From an uncultured Mediterraneibacter sp. (GTDB lineage: Bacteria > Bacillota > Clostridia > Lachnospirales > Lachnospiraceae), in assembly GCA_944383695.1 (NCBI GenBank), contig CALWQP010000008.1, positions 1 through 64,000 on the forward strand: 64,000 bases of DNA, written 5' to 3'. Every line of letters begins with the position of its first letter. Positions within the stretch are counted from its first letter, which is position 1. Of the stretch, positions 8,858 to 17,839 are shown piece by piece. Both the position numbers and the translations under genes were made by a program. The notes under the pieces are model-generated. The model worked only from the letters and a program-made list of their open reading frames with translations, was not told where the DNA came from and did not search any database.

Positions 8858-9489
8858 AACTGATACTTATTGACGATGACCAGCTTGTTGTAAGCGCGTT
8901 AAAAATGATTCTTGAAGCGCTCCCCGATCTTACGGTGGCGGCAACTGCAAATGACGGCAGTGAAGCTCTGCGCCTCTATAAAGAACACCGGCCGGACGTC
9001 CTGCTCATGGATATCCGTATGGAAAAGACAGATGGGCTGGAGGCAGCCGCCCAGGTTCTCTCACAGTTTCCTGACGCGCGGATCCTCCTGCTCACAACCT
9101 TTTCAGACGATGAATATATTATAAAAGCCCTCAGACTGGGGGCAAAAGGATATCTGCTCAAGCAGGACTATCAGAACATCGCGCCCGCTGTCCGCGCCGT
9201 ATTCTCCGGACAGACTGTATTCGGGGACGAGATCACTTCCCGGATACCGGAACTGATGGCGCAGGCTCCCTCCGGCTTTGACTATGAAGCCCATGGGATC
9301 AGTGAGAGGGAGCTGGAGGTGATCCGTCTGACAGCGGAAGGCCTGAGCAACCGGGAGATCGCCTCCCGCCTGTATTTAAGTGAGGGGACTGTGAGAAACT
9401 ACCTGAGCAGTATTTTAGATAAGCTGGAACTGCGGGACCGCACCCAGCTTGCAGTGTTTTATCTGAGAAAACAAGGAGGATTCCTATGA
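8854..9489 (+). CDS. NarL/FixJ-family response regulator
   Basis: A 211-residue regulator: receiver domain (about 1-120) with the acidic pair DDD near residue 8, phospho-acceptor Asp in LLMDIRM near 53, Thr in LLLTTF and Lys in GYLLKQ; then a LuxR-type helix-turn-helix (about 145-205: SERELEVIRLTAEGLSNREI). The ATG overlaps the kinase stop. It most likely controls the divergent exporter operon through the TGTCAT sites at 7555-7583. The glgX start overlaps its stop, so the three genes may be one transcript. Confidence 0.92.
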   Translation: MKLILIDDDQLVVSALKMILEALPDLTVAATANDGSEALRLYKEHRPDVLLMDIRMEKTDGLEAAAQVLSQFPDARILLLTTFSDDEYIIKALRLGAKGYLLKQDYQNIAPAVRAVFSGQTVFGDEITSRIPELMAQAPSGFDYEAHGISERELEVIRLTAEGLSNREIASRLYLSEGTVRNYLSSILDKLELRDRTQLAVFYLRKQGGFL

Positions 9490-11657
9490 CATCCCATGCA
9501 TCTGATCTTGTGAGCGTACCTGCTCACCAGCTAAAACCTCTGGATGTGATAAACGGTTTTCAGGTCCGTCCCGGATTTTTCCGGGATTTTGGTGCAACGA
9601 TCATCCCCGGCGGGGTAAATTTCACCGTCCAGTCCCACGGAGCTGATTCCATTGAACTGCTCCTTTTTCACCGGGAGGCGGAAGAGCCTTTTGCAGAGCT
9701 TAAATTTCCCGAAAATTACAGGATTGGTTTCGCTTACTCCATGATCGTATTCGGGCTGGATATCGAAGAATTTGAATACGCCTATCGTGTGGACGGTCCT
9801 TACGATGAGAAAAAGGGACTTCGGTTCGACCGCACCAAAATTCTTCTGGACCCCTACGCCCGCGCAGTCACAGGCCAGAGCCGATGGGGACACAAGAACA
9901 ACGCGCAGCACGGATACCGTGCGCGGGTCGTGCGCTCGAATTTTGACTGGGGAAAAGAACGGAACAGCCAGATTCCAATGGAGGATCTCATCATCTATGA
10001 ACTCCATGTCAGAGGATTTACGAAAGACCCTTCCTCCGGCACAGACTGTCCCGGAACTTTCCACGGTCTTCAGGAAAAGATTCCGTACCTGAAAAAGCTG
10101 GGGGTCAATGCCGTGGAGCTCATGCCTATCTTTGAGTTCGATGAGATGAGGGACGCCCGCCTCATCGATGAGAACCAGCTTCTGGATTACTGGGGATATA
10201 ATCCGGTCAGTTTCTTTGCTCCGAACACGAGCTACTGCTCTTCAGTGGAATACAACCGGAAAGGAATGGAATTAAAGAATATGATCAAAGAGCTGCACGA
10301 CAATGGGATCGAAGTGATCCTTGACGTTGTATTCAACCATACTGCAGAAGGGAACGAGCTGGGCCCCTGCTTCTCCTTCAAGGGATTTGACAACAACATT
10401 TATTACATGCTCACGCCTGAAGGGAAATACTATAATTTCAGCGGCTGTGGGAATACCTTGAACTGCAACCATCCGGTTGTCCAGGAGATGATACTTGATT
10501 GTCTGCGCCACTGGGTCATCGAGTATCGTGTGGATGGATTTCGTTTTGACCTTGCATCCATCCTCGGGCGGAACGAGGACGGAGTCCCCATGAACCAGCC
10601 TCCTCTTCTCCGCAACCTTGCCTTTGACTCCATCCTTGGAAACGTCAAGCTGATCGCAGAGGCATGGGATGCCGGCGGGCTTTATCAGGTAGGTTCTTTT
10701 CCATCCTGGAAACGATGGGCCGAATGGAATGGGCGCTACCGTGACGACATGCGCTGTTTCCTGAAAGGAGATCCCGGCATGGCGCACATTGCCGCCCAGC
10801 GCATGACCGGCTCTCAGGACTTGTATGACCCAGTGTACAGAGGAGGAAATGCATCGGTCAATTTTCTCACCTGCCATGACGGTTTTACACTGTACGACCT
10901 GTACAGCTATAATCAGAAGCACAACGAGGCAAACGGCTGGGGCAATACGGACGGCTATAATGACAACAACAGCTGGAACTGCGGAGCGGAGGGTGAAACA
11001 GACGACCCAGATATTCTCGCCCTTCGCATGAAGATGATAAAAAATGCCTGCGCTGTCCTCATGTGCAGCAGGGGAACCCCCATGTTCCTTTCAGGCGATG
11101 AGTTCGGAGATACCCGCTATGGAAATAACAATCCCTACTGCCAGGACAATGAAATTTCCTGGCTGGACTGGTCCCTCCTGGACCGGAAGTGGAATCGGGA
11201 AATATTTGACTTTTTCTGCTATATGACCGCTTTTCGAAAAGACCATCCTGCTGTCCGGAGAGACCTGGAGCCCAGCTACATGGGCCTTCCATCCACTAGT
11301 CTCCACGGCCTCACCCCCTGGGAACCAGAAGGGCCTGAAAACGCTTATGTTTCCTGTGTCCTCTTTGCCGGATATGACGAAGATACGGAAAAAGAAGATC
11401 TGGTATATGTAGCTGTCAACGCCCACTGGCACGCCGCGGAATTAACTCTCCCCGACCTGCCGGATGGCTGGATATGGAAGATCGCAGTCAATACAGGCGA
11501 TCCAAAGAATCAGACCTTCACCAAAGAGGAAATGCCGACTGCGGAGAAACAGCTGCTGCTCGGAGAGCGGTCGGTGATCGTATTCGTGGGAGAAAATCTG
11601 AATTTGTCTGAGGGACTGCCTGTGCCTAAAGCATCCGAAAACCGCAGACTGATTTAA
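9486..11657 (+). CDS. glgX: Glycogen debranching enzyme (isoamylase type, GH13)
   Basis: A 723-residue alpha-1,6-glucosidase that trims branches from glycogen or limit dextrin in the cytoplasm. An N-terminal CBM48-like domain (about 15-150) precedes the GH13 barrel, whose four conserved regions are visible: DVVFNHT, GFRFDLAS (nucleophile Asp), LIAEAWD (acid Glu) and FLTCHD. A C-terminal beta domain completes it. Length is normal for GlgX. The start overlaps the response-regulator stop (ATGA-type) and is preceded by AAGGAGG. No other glycogen genes are nearby, and its place behind a drug-response regulator appears accidental. Confidence 0.93.
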   Translation: MTSHASDLVSVPAHQLKPLDVINGFQVRPGFFRDFGATIIPGGVNFTVQSHGADSIELLLFHREAEEPFAELKFPENYRIGFAYSMIVFGLDIEEFEYAYRVDGPYDEKKGLRFDRTKILLDPYARAVTGQSRWGHKNNAQHGYRARVVRSNFDWGKERNSQIPMEDLIIYELHVRGFTKDPSSGTDCPGTFHGLQEKIPYLKKLGVNAVELMPIFEFDEMRDARLIDENQLLDYWGYNPVSFFAPNTSYCSSVEYNRKGMELKNMIKELHDNGIEVILDVVFNHTAEGNELGPCFSFKGFDNNIYYMLTPEGKYYNFSGCGNTLNCNHPVVQEMILDCLRHWVIEYRVDGFRFDLASILGRNEDGVPMNQPPLLRNLAFDSILGNVKLIAEAWDAGGLYQVGSFPSWKRWAEWNGRYRDDMRCFLKGDPGMAHIAAQRMTGSQDLYDPVYRGGNASVNFLTCHDGFTLYDLYSYNQKHNEANGWGNTDGYNDNNSWNCGAEGETDDPDILALRMKMIKNACAVLMCSRGTPMFLSGDEFGDTRYGNNNPYCQDNEISWLDWSLLDRKWNREIFDFFCYMTAFRKDHPAVRRDLEPSYMGLPSTSLHGLTPWEPEGPENAYVSCVLFAGYDEDTEKEDLVYVAVNAHWHAAELTLPDLPDGWIWKIAVNTGDPKNQTFTKEEMPTAEKQLLLGERSVIVFVGENLNLSEGLPVPKASENRRLI

Positions 11658-12232
11658 GATGTATTCGCGGCGGATGGGGATGTGGCTCTGGTTCCGGTTC
11701 CGTAATCCGGGAAAGACGTAAAAGGAATGGAATGTGGTTTTCTGCGTTCATCCGATCGGCAGTTTCCAACAGAAAATTCAGGATTTTCAAGGTAAAACGC
11801 AAAGGGAGCTTTAACGGCAAAAAAAAGCTGCCATCCGGTAGCCGATAACGTGAAGCTGCACTTTCTTTTTTCGAAATCTATATTTTCCGGGGAACGCTCC
11901 GACTTGAGTAAAACCAGAAAACAGCGGGACACCTTTTCAAAAAAACTTTCAGAGTGGGTGTGGGGGGGGGCTGAGGTGACTTCGGAATGAGGCTTGGACA
12001 AAGTAGAAATCCGGGACTATGCGTTAAAATCAGCAGGGGGATTGTCTGAGACGAAGGCGAGTTGCCCCCTGCTGATTTCTGCTTTTAGCATAGTCCCGGA
12101 TTTCGTAGTTTGTCCTGTCTCATGGAGCGGAGCTGAAGCCGGCCACACTCCCGCTCTGAATACGTCTTCGACATATTGCTCGGGTGTTTTCGGACGCTTT
12201 GGTTAAGCCAAAGGTCCCCGACAAATTCAGGT
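11658..12232. other. Gene-free gap of 575 bp, probably a repeat element
   Basis: No convincing gene is present; a 115-codon leftward frame (11654-12001) has no ribosome binding site or protein-like composition. The gap holds a G10 run near 11962, the long inverted repeat at 11988-12123 and a short stem (CTTTGG/CCAAAG) near 12200. My inference is a dispersed noncoding element between converging genes; it also lies where a terminator for hndD would be expected. Confidence 0.4.
11988..12123. repeat. Long imperfect inverted repeat (MITE- or REP-like)
   Basis: Arms of about 52 and 60 bp (11988-12040 and 12064-12123) match over most of their length, including AAATCCGGGACTATGC and ATCAGCAGGGGG, with a 23-bp centre. 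The mismatches are two short insertions in the right arm. In RNA this would fold into one rod of about 135 nt. There is no T-tract or coding capacity. Confidence 0.7.
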
Positions 12233-13975
12233 TTAGTTCACGGTGCGTTTTACGTATGTTGTATGCAGGATGTGATGCGCCTTCTCGCTTCCCGGCGCTC
12301 CAAGATAATCGCTGTACACTTTCTTGATGGACGGATTCTCATGGGATTTCCTGAACTTCTTCGCCGCATCATTGTCATACAGCGCTTTCGCGCGAATCGC
12401 TTTCACATCTTCGAAATTGCGTACATCCGCGTGTACCTGTGGCTGGCCGCCGCCGTTGACGCAGCCGCCCGAACAGCACATGATCTCGATAAAGTGGTAG
12501 TCCGCTTCTCCTGCGCGCACTTTATCCATGATGCTCTTGGCATTAGTAAGGCCGGAAGCCACCGCCACCTTCACATCCATTCCAGCAACACTGTAAGTTG
12601 CCTCTTTGATGCCCTCTGTACCGCGCACTTCTGTGAAATCCAGTTTTTCCAGCGTCTCGCCGCTCAGCTCTTCCACTGCGGTACGCAGAGCTGCTTCCAT
12701 AACGCCGCCGGTCGCTCCGAATATCACACCCGCGCCTGTGGACTCGCCTAACGGATCGTCGAATCCCTCCTCCGGAAGGCTGCGGAAATTGATTCCCACC
12801 TTGCGGATGAGCCTTGCCAGCTCTCTCGTAGTGATGGAGATGTCCACATCCGGCACTCCGGCTGCATACTGGTCATCTCTCTGAAGCTCAAACTTCTTCG
12901 CCGTACATGGCATCACGCTGACGCATACGATATCTTCCGGCGCGATGCCCATCTTCTCTGCATAGTATGTCTTCGTGATCGCCCCGAACATCTGCTGAGG
13001 AGACTTGCAGCTTGACAGGTGTGCAAGCTGATCCGGATAATAATGCTCGCAGTATTTGATCCATCCCGGTGAACAGGACGTCATCATGGGAAGTACGCCG
13101 CCGTTCTTCACACGGTCAAGAAACTCATGTGCCTCCTCCATGATGGTCAGGTCCGCGCTGAAGTTTGTGTCAAACACTTTATCGAACCCGATCCTGCGGA
13201 GCGCTGCCGCCATCCTGCCTTCCACATCTGTTCCCATCGGATATCCGAACTCTTCGCCAAGAGCCGCACGTACGGCCGGAGCAGTCTGCACGACCACGTG
13301 CTTTTTCTCGTCCGCAATGGCTGCAAGTACATCATCGATACTGCTCTTCTCATAAAGCGCGCCTGTGGGACATGCCGAGATACACTGTCCGCAGCTCACG
13401 CAGCTCGTGTCGCCCAGTCCCATCTCGAATGCAGAACCGATAAATGTTTCAAATCCTCTGTTGTTCGGCCCGATCACTCCCACGTTCTGCACTTTCTCGC
13501 ACACCGAAGAACAGCGACGGCAGAGGATACATTTATTGTTGTCGCGCACCATATGGACCGCACTTTCATCCAGCTCATAATGGGACATTTCCCCTTCAAA
13601 ATAGTTCTCATCCGTCACCCCCAGTTCCTGACAGAGTTCCTGGAGCTCACAGTGTCCGCTTCGCACACAGGAGAGACATTTCTTGTCATGGTTAGACAGG
13701 AGCAATTCCAGCGTTCTTCTTCTGGAGTCAAGCAGCTTCTGCGTGTTGGTCAGGACTTCCATTCCCTCGGAAACCGGATGCACACAGGCTGCGACCAGAT
13801 TTCTCGCGCCTTTTACTTCCACCACGCACATACGACAGGCGCCGATCTCATTGATGTCTTTCAAATAGCAGAGTGTGGGGATTCTGATTCCCGCTGATTG
13901 AGCCGCCTCCAGGATCGTGGAACCCTCAGGAGCCGTAACACTCAGACCGTTGATCTTTAAATTCACGTTTTCCAT
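12233..13975 (-). CDS. hndD: [FeFe]-hydrogenase catalytic subunit (HydA/HndD)
   Basis: A 580-residue catalytic subunit that makes or oxidises H2 in a soluble electron-bifurcating complex. In order: N-terminal [2Fe-2S] domain (GACRMCVVEV), His-ligated cluster motif (CVRSGHCELQELC), two [4Fe-4S] motifs (CILCRRCSSVC, CVSCGQCISAC), then the H domain with TSCSPGW, MPCTAKKFE and the CCSGGCVNGGGQP motif, followed by the small-subunit-like tail. This is the modular group A pattern. The start has GGGAGGGCAGAGAAG upstream. It is the last gene of the hnd operon. Maturases hydE, hydF and hydG are not in the window. Confidence 0.95.
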   Translation of the reverse strand: MENVNLKINGLSVTAPEGSTILEAAQSAGIRIPTLCYLKDINEIGACRMCVVEVKGARNLVAACVHPVSEGMEVLTNTQKLLDSRRRTLELLLSNHDKKCLSCVRSGHCELQELCQELGVTDENYFEGEMSHYELDESAVHMVRDNNKCILCRRCSSVCEKVQNVGVIGPNNRGFETFIGSAFEMGLGDTSCVSCGQCISACPTGALYEKSSIDDVLAAIADEKKHVVVQTAPAVRAALGEEFGYPMGTDVEGRMAAALRRIGFDKVFDTNFSADLTIMEEAHEFLDRVKNGGVLPMMTSCSPGWIKYCEHYYPDQLAHLSSCKSPQQMFGAITKTYYAEKMGIAPEDIVCVSVMPCTAKKFELQRDDQYAAGVPDVDISITTRELARLIRKVGINFRSLPEEGFDDPLGESTGAGVIFGATGGVMEAALRTAVEELSGETLEKLDFTEVRGTEGIKEATYSVAGMDVKVAVASGLTNAKSIMDKVRAGEADYHFIEIMCCSGGCVNGGGQPQVHADVRNFEDVKAIRAKALYDNDAAKKFRKSHENPSIKKVYSDYLGAPGSEKAHHILHTTYVKRTVN

Positions 13976-13990
13976 CTTCTCTGCCCTCCC

Positions 13991-15778
13991 TTATTCCTTG
14001 TAGATTGCGTCAAACCGGCATTTTTCCATGCAGGCTCCGCATTTTACGCATTTTTCCGGGTTGATAACATGTACTTCCTTCACCTTACCGATGATGGCGT
14101 CAGCCGGACATGTCCTTGCACAAAGGGTACATCCCTTACATTTATCTGCATCGATTATGTACTGCAGAAGATCTTTACAGACTCCTGCCGGACATTTCTT
14201 ATCCATGATGTGCGCGATATACTCATCCTTAAAATAGTTCAGCGTGGACAGCACCGGGTTGGGAGCTGTCTGTCCCAGGGCGCACAGGGAGTTGGACTGT
14301 AAGTGATAGCACAGTTCTTCCAGCTTATCCAGATCTTCCATTGTCGCCTGGCCCTTTGTGATCTTCTCGAGAATCTCCAGCATACGCCTTGTTCCGATCC
14401 GGCACGGCGTACATTTTCCACAGGATTCATCTACTGTAAACTCAAGGAAGAATTTCGCGATATCCACCATGCAGGTATCTTCGTCCATGACGATCAGTCC
14501 TCCGGAACCCATCATGGAACCAATGGCAGTCAGGTTGTCATAATCGATGGGCACATCCAGGTGCTCTGCCGGAATACAGCCGCCAGATGGTCCTCCGGTC
14601 TGCGCAGCCTTGAACTTCTTGCCGCCCGGGATGCCGCCTCCGATTTCTTCTACGATCTCCCGGAGAGTTGTTCCCATAGGTACTTCCACAAGACCTGTAT
14701 TGTTGATCTTGCCGCCCAGGGCAAACACTTTTGTTCCTTTGGATTTTTCTGTTCCCATGGATGCGAACCACTCCGGTCCGTTGACAATGATCTGCGGGAT
14801 GTTCGCGTATGTCTCCACGTTGTTCAGGATCGTCGGCTTCTGGAACAGTCCTTTCAGAGCCGGGAACGGTGGACGCGGACGAGGCTCTCCTCGGTTTCCT
14901 TCGATGGAAGTCATAAGAGCCGTCTCCTCGCCGCAGACGAATGCTCCGGCGCCCAGTCTTAACTCAATGTCAAAATCAAATCCGCTGTCAAAAATATTTT
15001 TGCCCAGCAGTCCGTACTCTCTTGCCTGATTGATGGCGATCTCAAGACGTTTTACCGCGATGGGGTACTCTGCCCTGACATAGATGTAACCCTGGGAAGC
15101 GCCAATGGCATATCCTGCGATCGCCATTGCTTCCAGCACTGAATGGGGATCGCCTTCCAGGATGGAACGATCCATGAACGCGCCCGGGTCTCCCTCATCC
15201 GCGTTACAGCAGACATACTTCTGATCCGCGTCGTTGGCCGCAGCAAATTTCCACTTCATACCGGTCGGAAATCCCGCACCGCCTCTGCCTCTCAGACCGC
15301 TGTCCAAAAGGATCTGTATCACATCCTCCGGCTTTTTCTCCGTCAGGACGATGCCCAGTGCCTCGTACCCGCCAGTTCCTATGTATTCATCAATATCCTC
15401 TGGATTGATGACGCCGCAGTTTCGGAGCGCCACCCTATGCTGTTTCTTATAGAAATTCGTCTCATTTAACGGTATGATCTTATCTGTCTTTGTCGTCTCA
15501 TCATAGAGAAGGCGGGTCACTACCCTTCCTTTCAGGAGATGCTCGGATACGATCTCAGGGATATCATCCTCCTGTACCATGGAGTAAAATGTTCCCTCCG
15601 GGTACACGATCATGATAGGGCCTAAAGCACAAAGTCCGAAACATCCGGTCTTGACAACGCCGACCTCCTCGGAGAGCCCGTTTGCCGCGATCTCTTTCTC
15701 CAGTCTTTCCCTGATCCGCTGGCTGCCAGAGGAGGTACATCCGGTTCCGCCGCAGACAAGTACGTGTGAACGATACAT
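13991..15778 (-). CDS. hndC: NuoF-like NAD(P)H/FMN subunit of the hydrogenase (HydB/HndC)
   Basis: A 595-residue flavoprotein that exchanges electrons with NAD(P)H and is thought to be the bifurcation site in such complexes. A thioredoxin-like [2Fe-2S] domain (residues 1-100) leads, then the NADH/FMN domain with GRGGAGFPTGMKW and GEETALMTSIEGNRGEPRPR, a SLBB region, the [4Fe-4S] motif ESCGKCTPCRIGT, and a C-terminal pair of [4Fe-4S] motifs (CKGCTLCARTCP, CVKCGACMEKC) typical of bifurcating hydrogenases. The frame opens at 15787, but AGGAGG abuts that ATG; the ATG at 15778 has correct spacing. It lies 15 bp before hndD. Confidence 0.93.
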   Translation of the reverse strand: MYRSHVLVCGGTGCTSSGSQRIRERLEKEIAANGLSEEVGVVKTGCFGLCALGPIMIVYPEGTFYSMVQEDDIPEIVSEHLLKGRVVTRLLYDETTKTDKIIPLNETNFYKKQHRVALRNCGVINPEDIDEYIGTGGYEALGIVLTEKKPEDVIQILLDSGLRGRGGAGFPTGMKWKFAAANDADQKYVCCNADEGDPGAFMDRSILEGDPHSVLEAMAIAGYAIGASQGYIYVRAEYPIAVKRLEIAINQAREYGLLGKNIFDSGFDFDIELRLGAGAFVCGEETALMTSIEGNRGEPRPRPPFPALKGLFQKPTILNNVETYANIPQIIVNGPEWFASMGTEKSKGTKVFALGGKINNTGLVEVPMGTTLREIVEEIGGGIPGGKKFKAAQTGGPSGGCIPAEHLDVPIDYDNLTAIGSMMGSGGLIVMDEDTCMVDIAKFFLEFTVDESCGKCTPCRIGTRRMLEILEKITKGQATMEDLDKLEELCYHLQSNSLCALGQTAPNPVLSTLNYFKDEYIAHIMDKKCPAGVCKDLLQYIIDADKCKGCTLCARTCPADAIIGKVKEVHVINPEKCVKCGACMEKCRFDAIYKE

Positions 15779-15798
15779 ATTTTCCATCCTCCTTTTCT

Positions 15799-16182
15799 TT
15801 ATGCTTTATTGTTCTGTGCCGCACTCAGCGTATATTTTGTTACGACCTGGCCGCCCAGCAGGTGAAGACGCAGCACCTCAAGCGCTTTTTCAGGAGTCAT
15901 CTTCACATATGTCACTTTTTCCTTGCCCGGCTCCATGACTTCGACAATGGGCTCATACTGACACAGCCCGATGCACCCGGTCTGTGTCACACTGATCTTC
16001 TCACTTAAATTCTGTTCCTGCACCGCGTCAGAAATTGCGGTCAGCACTGGCCTTGCTCCGCTTGCGATCCCGCAGGTCGCCATGCCGACAACGACACGGA
16101 TCTGGTTTTCATTTTCCGCACGCACTCCGACCTTACCCTGCATCTTCGTCCTGATAGCACGTAATTCTTCAAGAGATTTCAT
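15799..16182 (-). CDS. hndB: Thioredoxin-like [2Fe-2S] ferredoxin subunit (HndB-like)
   Basis: A 127-residue protein with the thioredoxin-like ferredoxin fold: a first cysteine region (GMATCGIASGA) and a second (TQTGCIGLCQYEP) that together supply four ligands for a [2Fe-2S] cluster. It matches in size and position the HndB subunit of NADP-reducing hydrogenases (HndABCD of Desulfovibrio). It probably passes electrons between the flavin subunit and the catalytic subunit. GGAGG precedes the ATG; hndC follows directly. It differs from the [2Fe-2S] domain fused to hndC. Confidence 0.88.
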   Translation of the reverse strand: MKSLEELRAIRTKMQGKVGVRAENENQIRVVVGMATCGIASGARPVLTAISDAVQEQNLSEKISVTQTGCIGLCQYEPIVEVMEPGKEKVTYVKMTPEKALEVLRLHLLGGQVVTKYTLSAAQNNKA

Positions 16183-16281
16183 ATATTTCCTCCATTTCTT
16201 TCTGTTATTTCTTCACGGCATCCTCTTTCTCGTCCCGCAGGCTGCGGGTCCGCTTTCCTGCGGATTACCGTGGCGCCGGCG

Positions 16282-16842
16282 TCATATATCCGCCCCTTCG
16301 TCTGTCTCTGCTTTGTTTGTCTCCAGATACTCTTTTAAAAATGCAGATACCTCCGGTTCGGAAAAGGAAATCTCCTCTCCGAGCATTTCTCTCATTTCCC
16401 GGGTATCAAGCGTAAAGCTCTTGTCTCCATATTCATATGTATATCTGAAATCAATGTGTTCGTTGAACACAATCAAAGTATGGACAGTGGAACTGATATC
16501 CCCCAGCGGCATCCTGTCTATGTGGGACAGGGTAAACACTGCTTTTACTGTGGTTCCTTTTCCTTTTTCTGAATCGATCCGGAAGCTGCCTTCCGTACTT
16601 TCCGCTGCCTGTTTGAAAAAAGGGACTCCCAACCCTACCTTTCTCGTAGTTCTCGTCGTAAAAAAAGGGTCCTGCACTTGAGACACCTGCTCCGGCGTCA
16701 TCCCGCAGCCATCATCCTTTATCACAACAGTCAGCGTATCTTTTTCAGGCTGAACAGAAACTATGATCTCCACAAGAGAGGCTTCCGCCCGCACGGAATT
16801 TTCCGCAACATCCAATATATTCAGAGATATCTCCGGCATCAT
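16282..16842 (-). CDS. GHKL ATPase encoded inside the hydrogenase operon
   Basis: A 186-residue protein consisting mostly of a histidine-kinase-type ATPase domain: N box LDVAENSVRA, G1 box DDGCGM and G2-like box KVGLGVPFFKQ. There is no membrane segment, sensor domain or phospho-acceptor His box, so it cannot autophosphorylate in the usual way. A C-terminal stretch of about 80 residues has no fold I recognise. It starts 3 bp after the hndA stop and is certainly cotranscribed with the hydrogenase. It may be an anti-sigma-type kinase or an ATP-dependent regulator acting with the divergent operon's RsbW-like protein. Its role is unknown. Confidence 0.85.
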   Translation of the reverse strand: MMPEISLNILDVAENSVRAEASLVEIIVSVQPEKDTLTVVIKDDGCGMTPEQVSQVQDPFFTTRTTRKVGLGVPFFKQAAESTEGSFRIDSEKGKGTTVKAVFTLSHIDRMPLGDISSTVHTLIVFNEHIDFRYTYEYGDKSFTLDTREMREMLGEEISFSEPEVSAFLKEYLETNKAETDEGADI

Positions 16843-16845
16843 AAC

Positions 16846-17340
16846 TTACTCGTATTTTGCCAGGATATCGTCCAGATCATCCACGGTGAGCCGCCCATAG
16901 ACTTCGTCATTGATCATCATGACCGGAGCAAGTCCGCAAGCGCCGACACAGCGGCATGCATCCAGTGAAAATTTTCCGTCCGGCGTGCACTCTCCGCCAA
17001 CGATGCCCAGCTTTTCCATCAGGGCATTGTAAATATCCCCGGAGCCTTTCACGTAACACGCCGTGCCAAGACAGACAGATATCTGATATCTTCCTTTCGG
17101 ATTTAAGGTGAACTGCGAATAAAATGTCGCCACACCATAAATCTTCTCCATCGGAATCCCTGTCTCATCCGAGATCATCTTCTGAACTTCAATCGGAAGA
17201 TAACCGTATATATCCTGTGCCTTCTGCAGGATCGGCATAAGGGCACCTTTTTCATCCTTGAGCTCGCGGATCACATTCATAAGTGCCTCTTCCTGTTCTT
17301 TTGTCCCGGAAAATGGAACTGTTCCTTTCTTAGCTGCCAT
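16846..17340 (-). CDS. hndA: NuoE-like [2Fe-2S] subunit of the hydrogenase (HydC/HndA)
   Basis: A 164-residue NuoE-family subunit. A helical N-terminal part (YGYLPIEVQKMISDETGIP) precedes a thioredoxin-like domain whose four cysteines (CLGTAC and CRCVGAC) bind a [2Fe-2S] cluster. In HndABCD/HydABC complexes it completes the NADH-oxidising module with the NuoF-like subunit. It is the first gene of the leftward operon, with GGAGG seven bases before the ATG. Order in the operon: hndA, GHKL ATPase, hndB, hndC, hndD. Confidence 0.93.
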   Translation of the reverse strand: MAAKKGTVPFSGTKEQEEALMNVIRELKDEKGALMPILQKAQDIYGYLPIEVQKMISDETGIPMEKIYGVATFYSQFTLNPKGRYQISVCLGTACYVKGSGDIYNALMEKLGIVGGECTPDGKFSLDACRCVGACGLAPVMMINDEVYGRLTVDDLDDILAKYE

Positions 17341-17555
17341 TCTTCAACCTCCATTTCTCTTCCTTATGAGACTGCACAGATGAATAAGGCGGACACATTG
17401 GACTCGCTCAGAAGTTTTCTGTAAACGCAGTCTTTAAGATATTTTTTGCTCATTAGCTATATGATATCACAAGATATTACAAAATACCACTTATTTTATT
17501 ATGAATTTTTTGTATATATTCACAACACTTTTTCACCGCCCATTCTTTTCTGTTA

Positions 17556-17728
17556 TATAAAAAGACCGGAATCCTTTCTGCGAATTTTCGGTCTTTTACG
17601 TTTATGACAATAGACAGACGTTATAATGCCATACTGTTTTCTCCTGACCTCTCTTCCGGCAGGCCATTCATGCCGGAACCGAGGCTGTTTTCTGATAGTT
17701 TATTATGATCCTGATAAAAATCCCACAA
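17556..17728 (-). ncRNA. Candidate small RNA or terminated leader of the hnd operon
   Basis: On the minus strand, TTGTGG and TAATAA with a 17-bp spacer (17700-17728) could start a transcript near 17692. It contains a perfect 8-bp stem TTCCGGCA/TGCCGGAA (17654-17678) and ends at AAAGACCG/CGGTCTTT followed by TTTTT (17556-17600), a good terminator. The product would be about 135 nt and ends about 215 nt before hndA. It may be an independent sRNA or an attenuator-type leader. Evidence is motif-based only. Confidence 0.4.
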
Positions 17729-17740
17729 AAAAGCAATTCA

Positions 17741-17769
17741 TTGCTTTTTGAATATGCAAATGTTATACT
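17741..17769 (+). promoter_or_regulatory. Promoter of the DRTGG/ATPase/hydrogenase-like operon
   Basis: TTGCTT (-35), 17-bp spacer, TATACT (-10), about 70 bp before the first ATG of the operon. The -35 hexamer lies in the right arm of the palindrome AAAAAGCAAT/ATTGCTTTTT, which could serve as an operator. Confidence 0.55.
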
Positions 17770-17839
17770 GGCAGTATATAATGCAGCGGCTCTGCTGCTG
17801 GAGAAGTGTCTAAAAAATTATGATATTCAGGAGGGACTT

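Larger units (their letters stand above)
17341..17839. other. Divergent control region between the two hydrogenase-related operons
   Basis: Half a kilobase of AT-rich DNA without a gene. From left to right it holds the hndA leader, an AT-rich stretch (17455-17530) where an hnd promoter is likely but cannot be fixed, the terminator-like stem at 17556-17600, a GC-rich stem at 17654-17678, a palindrome AAAAAGCAAT/ATTGCTTTTT at 17729-17750, and the rightward promoter at 17741-17769. Confidence 0.6.

Noticed and set aside
8911-9124. Open frames within the response-regulator gene in other frames
   Set aside because: Internal shadows with no start signals.
11654-12001. A 115-codon minus-strand frame in the gap after glgX
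   Set aside because: No ribosome binding site, no domain, and it overlaps the inverted repeat; more likely part of a noncoding element.
17455-17530. Possible Rex-type (TTGTGA...) operator before hndA
   Set aside because: Half-sites occur, but no palindrome of the known Rex form could be completed.
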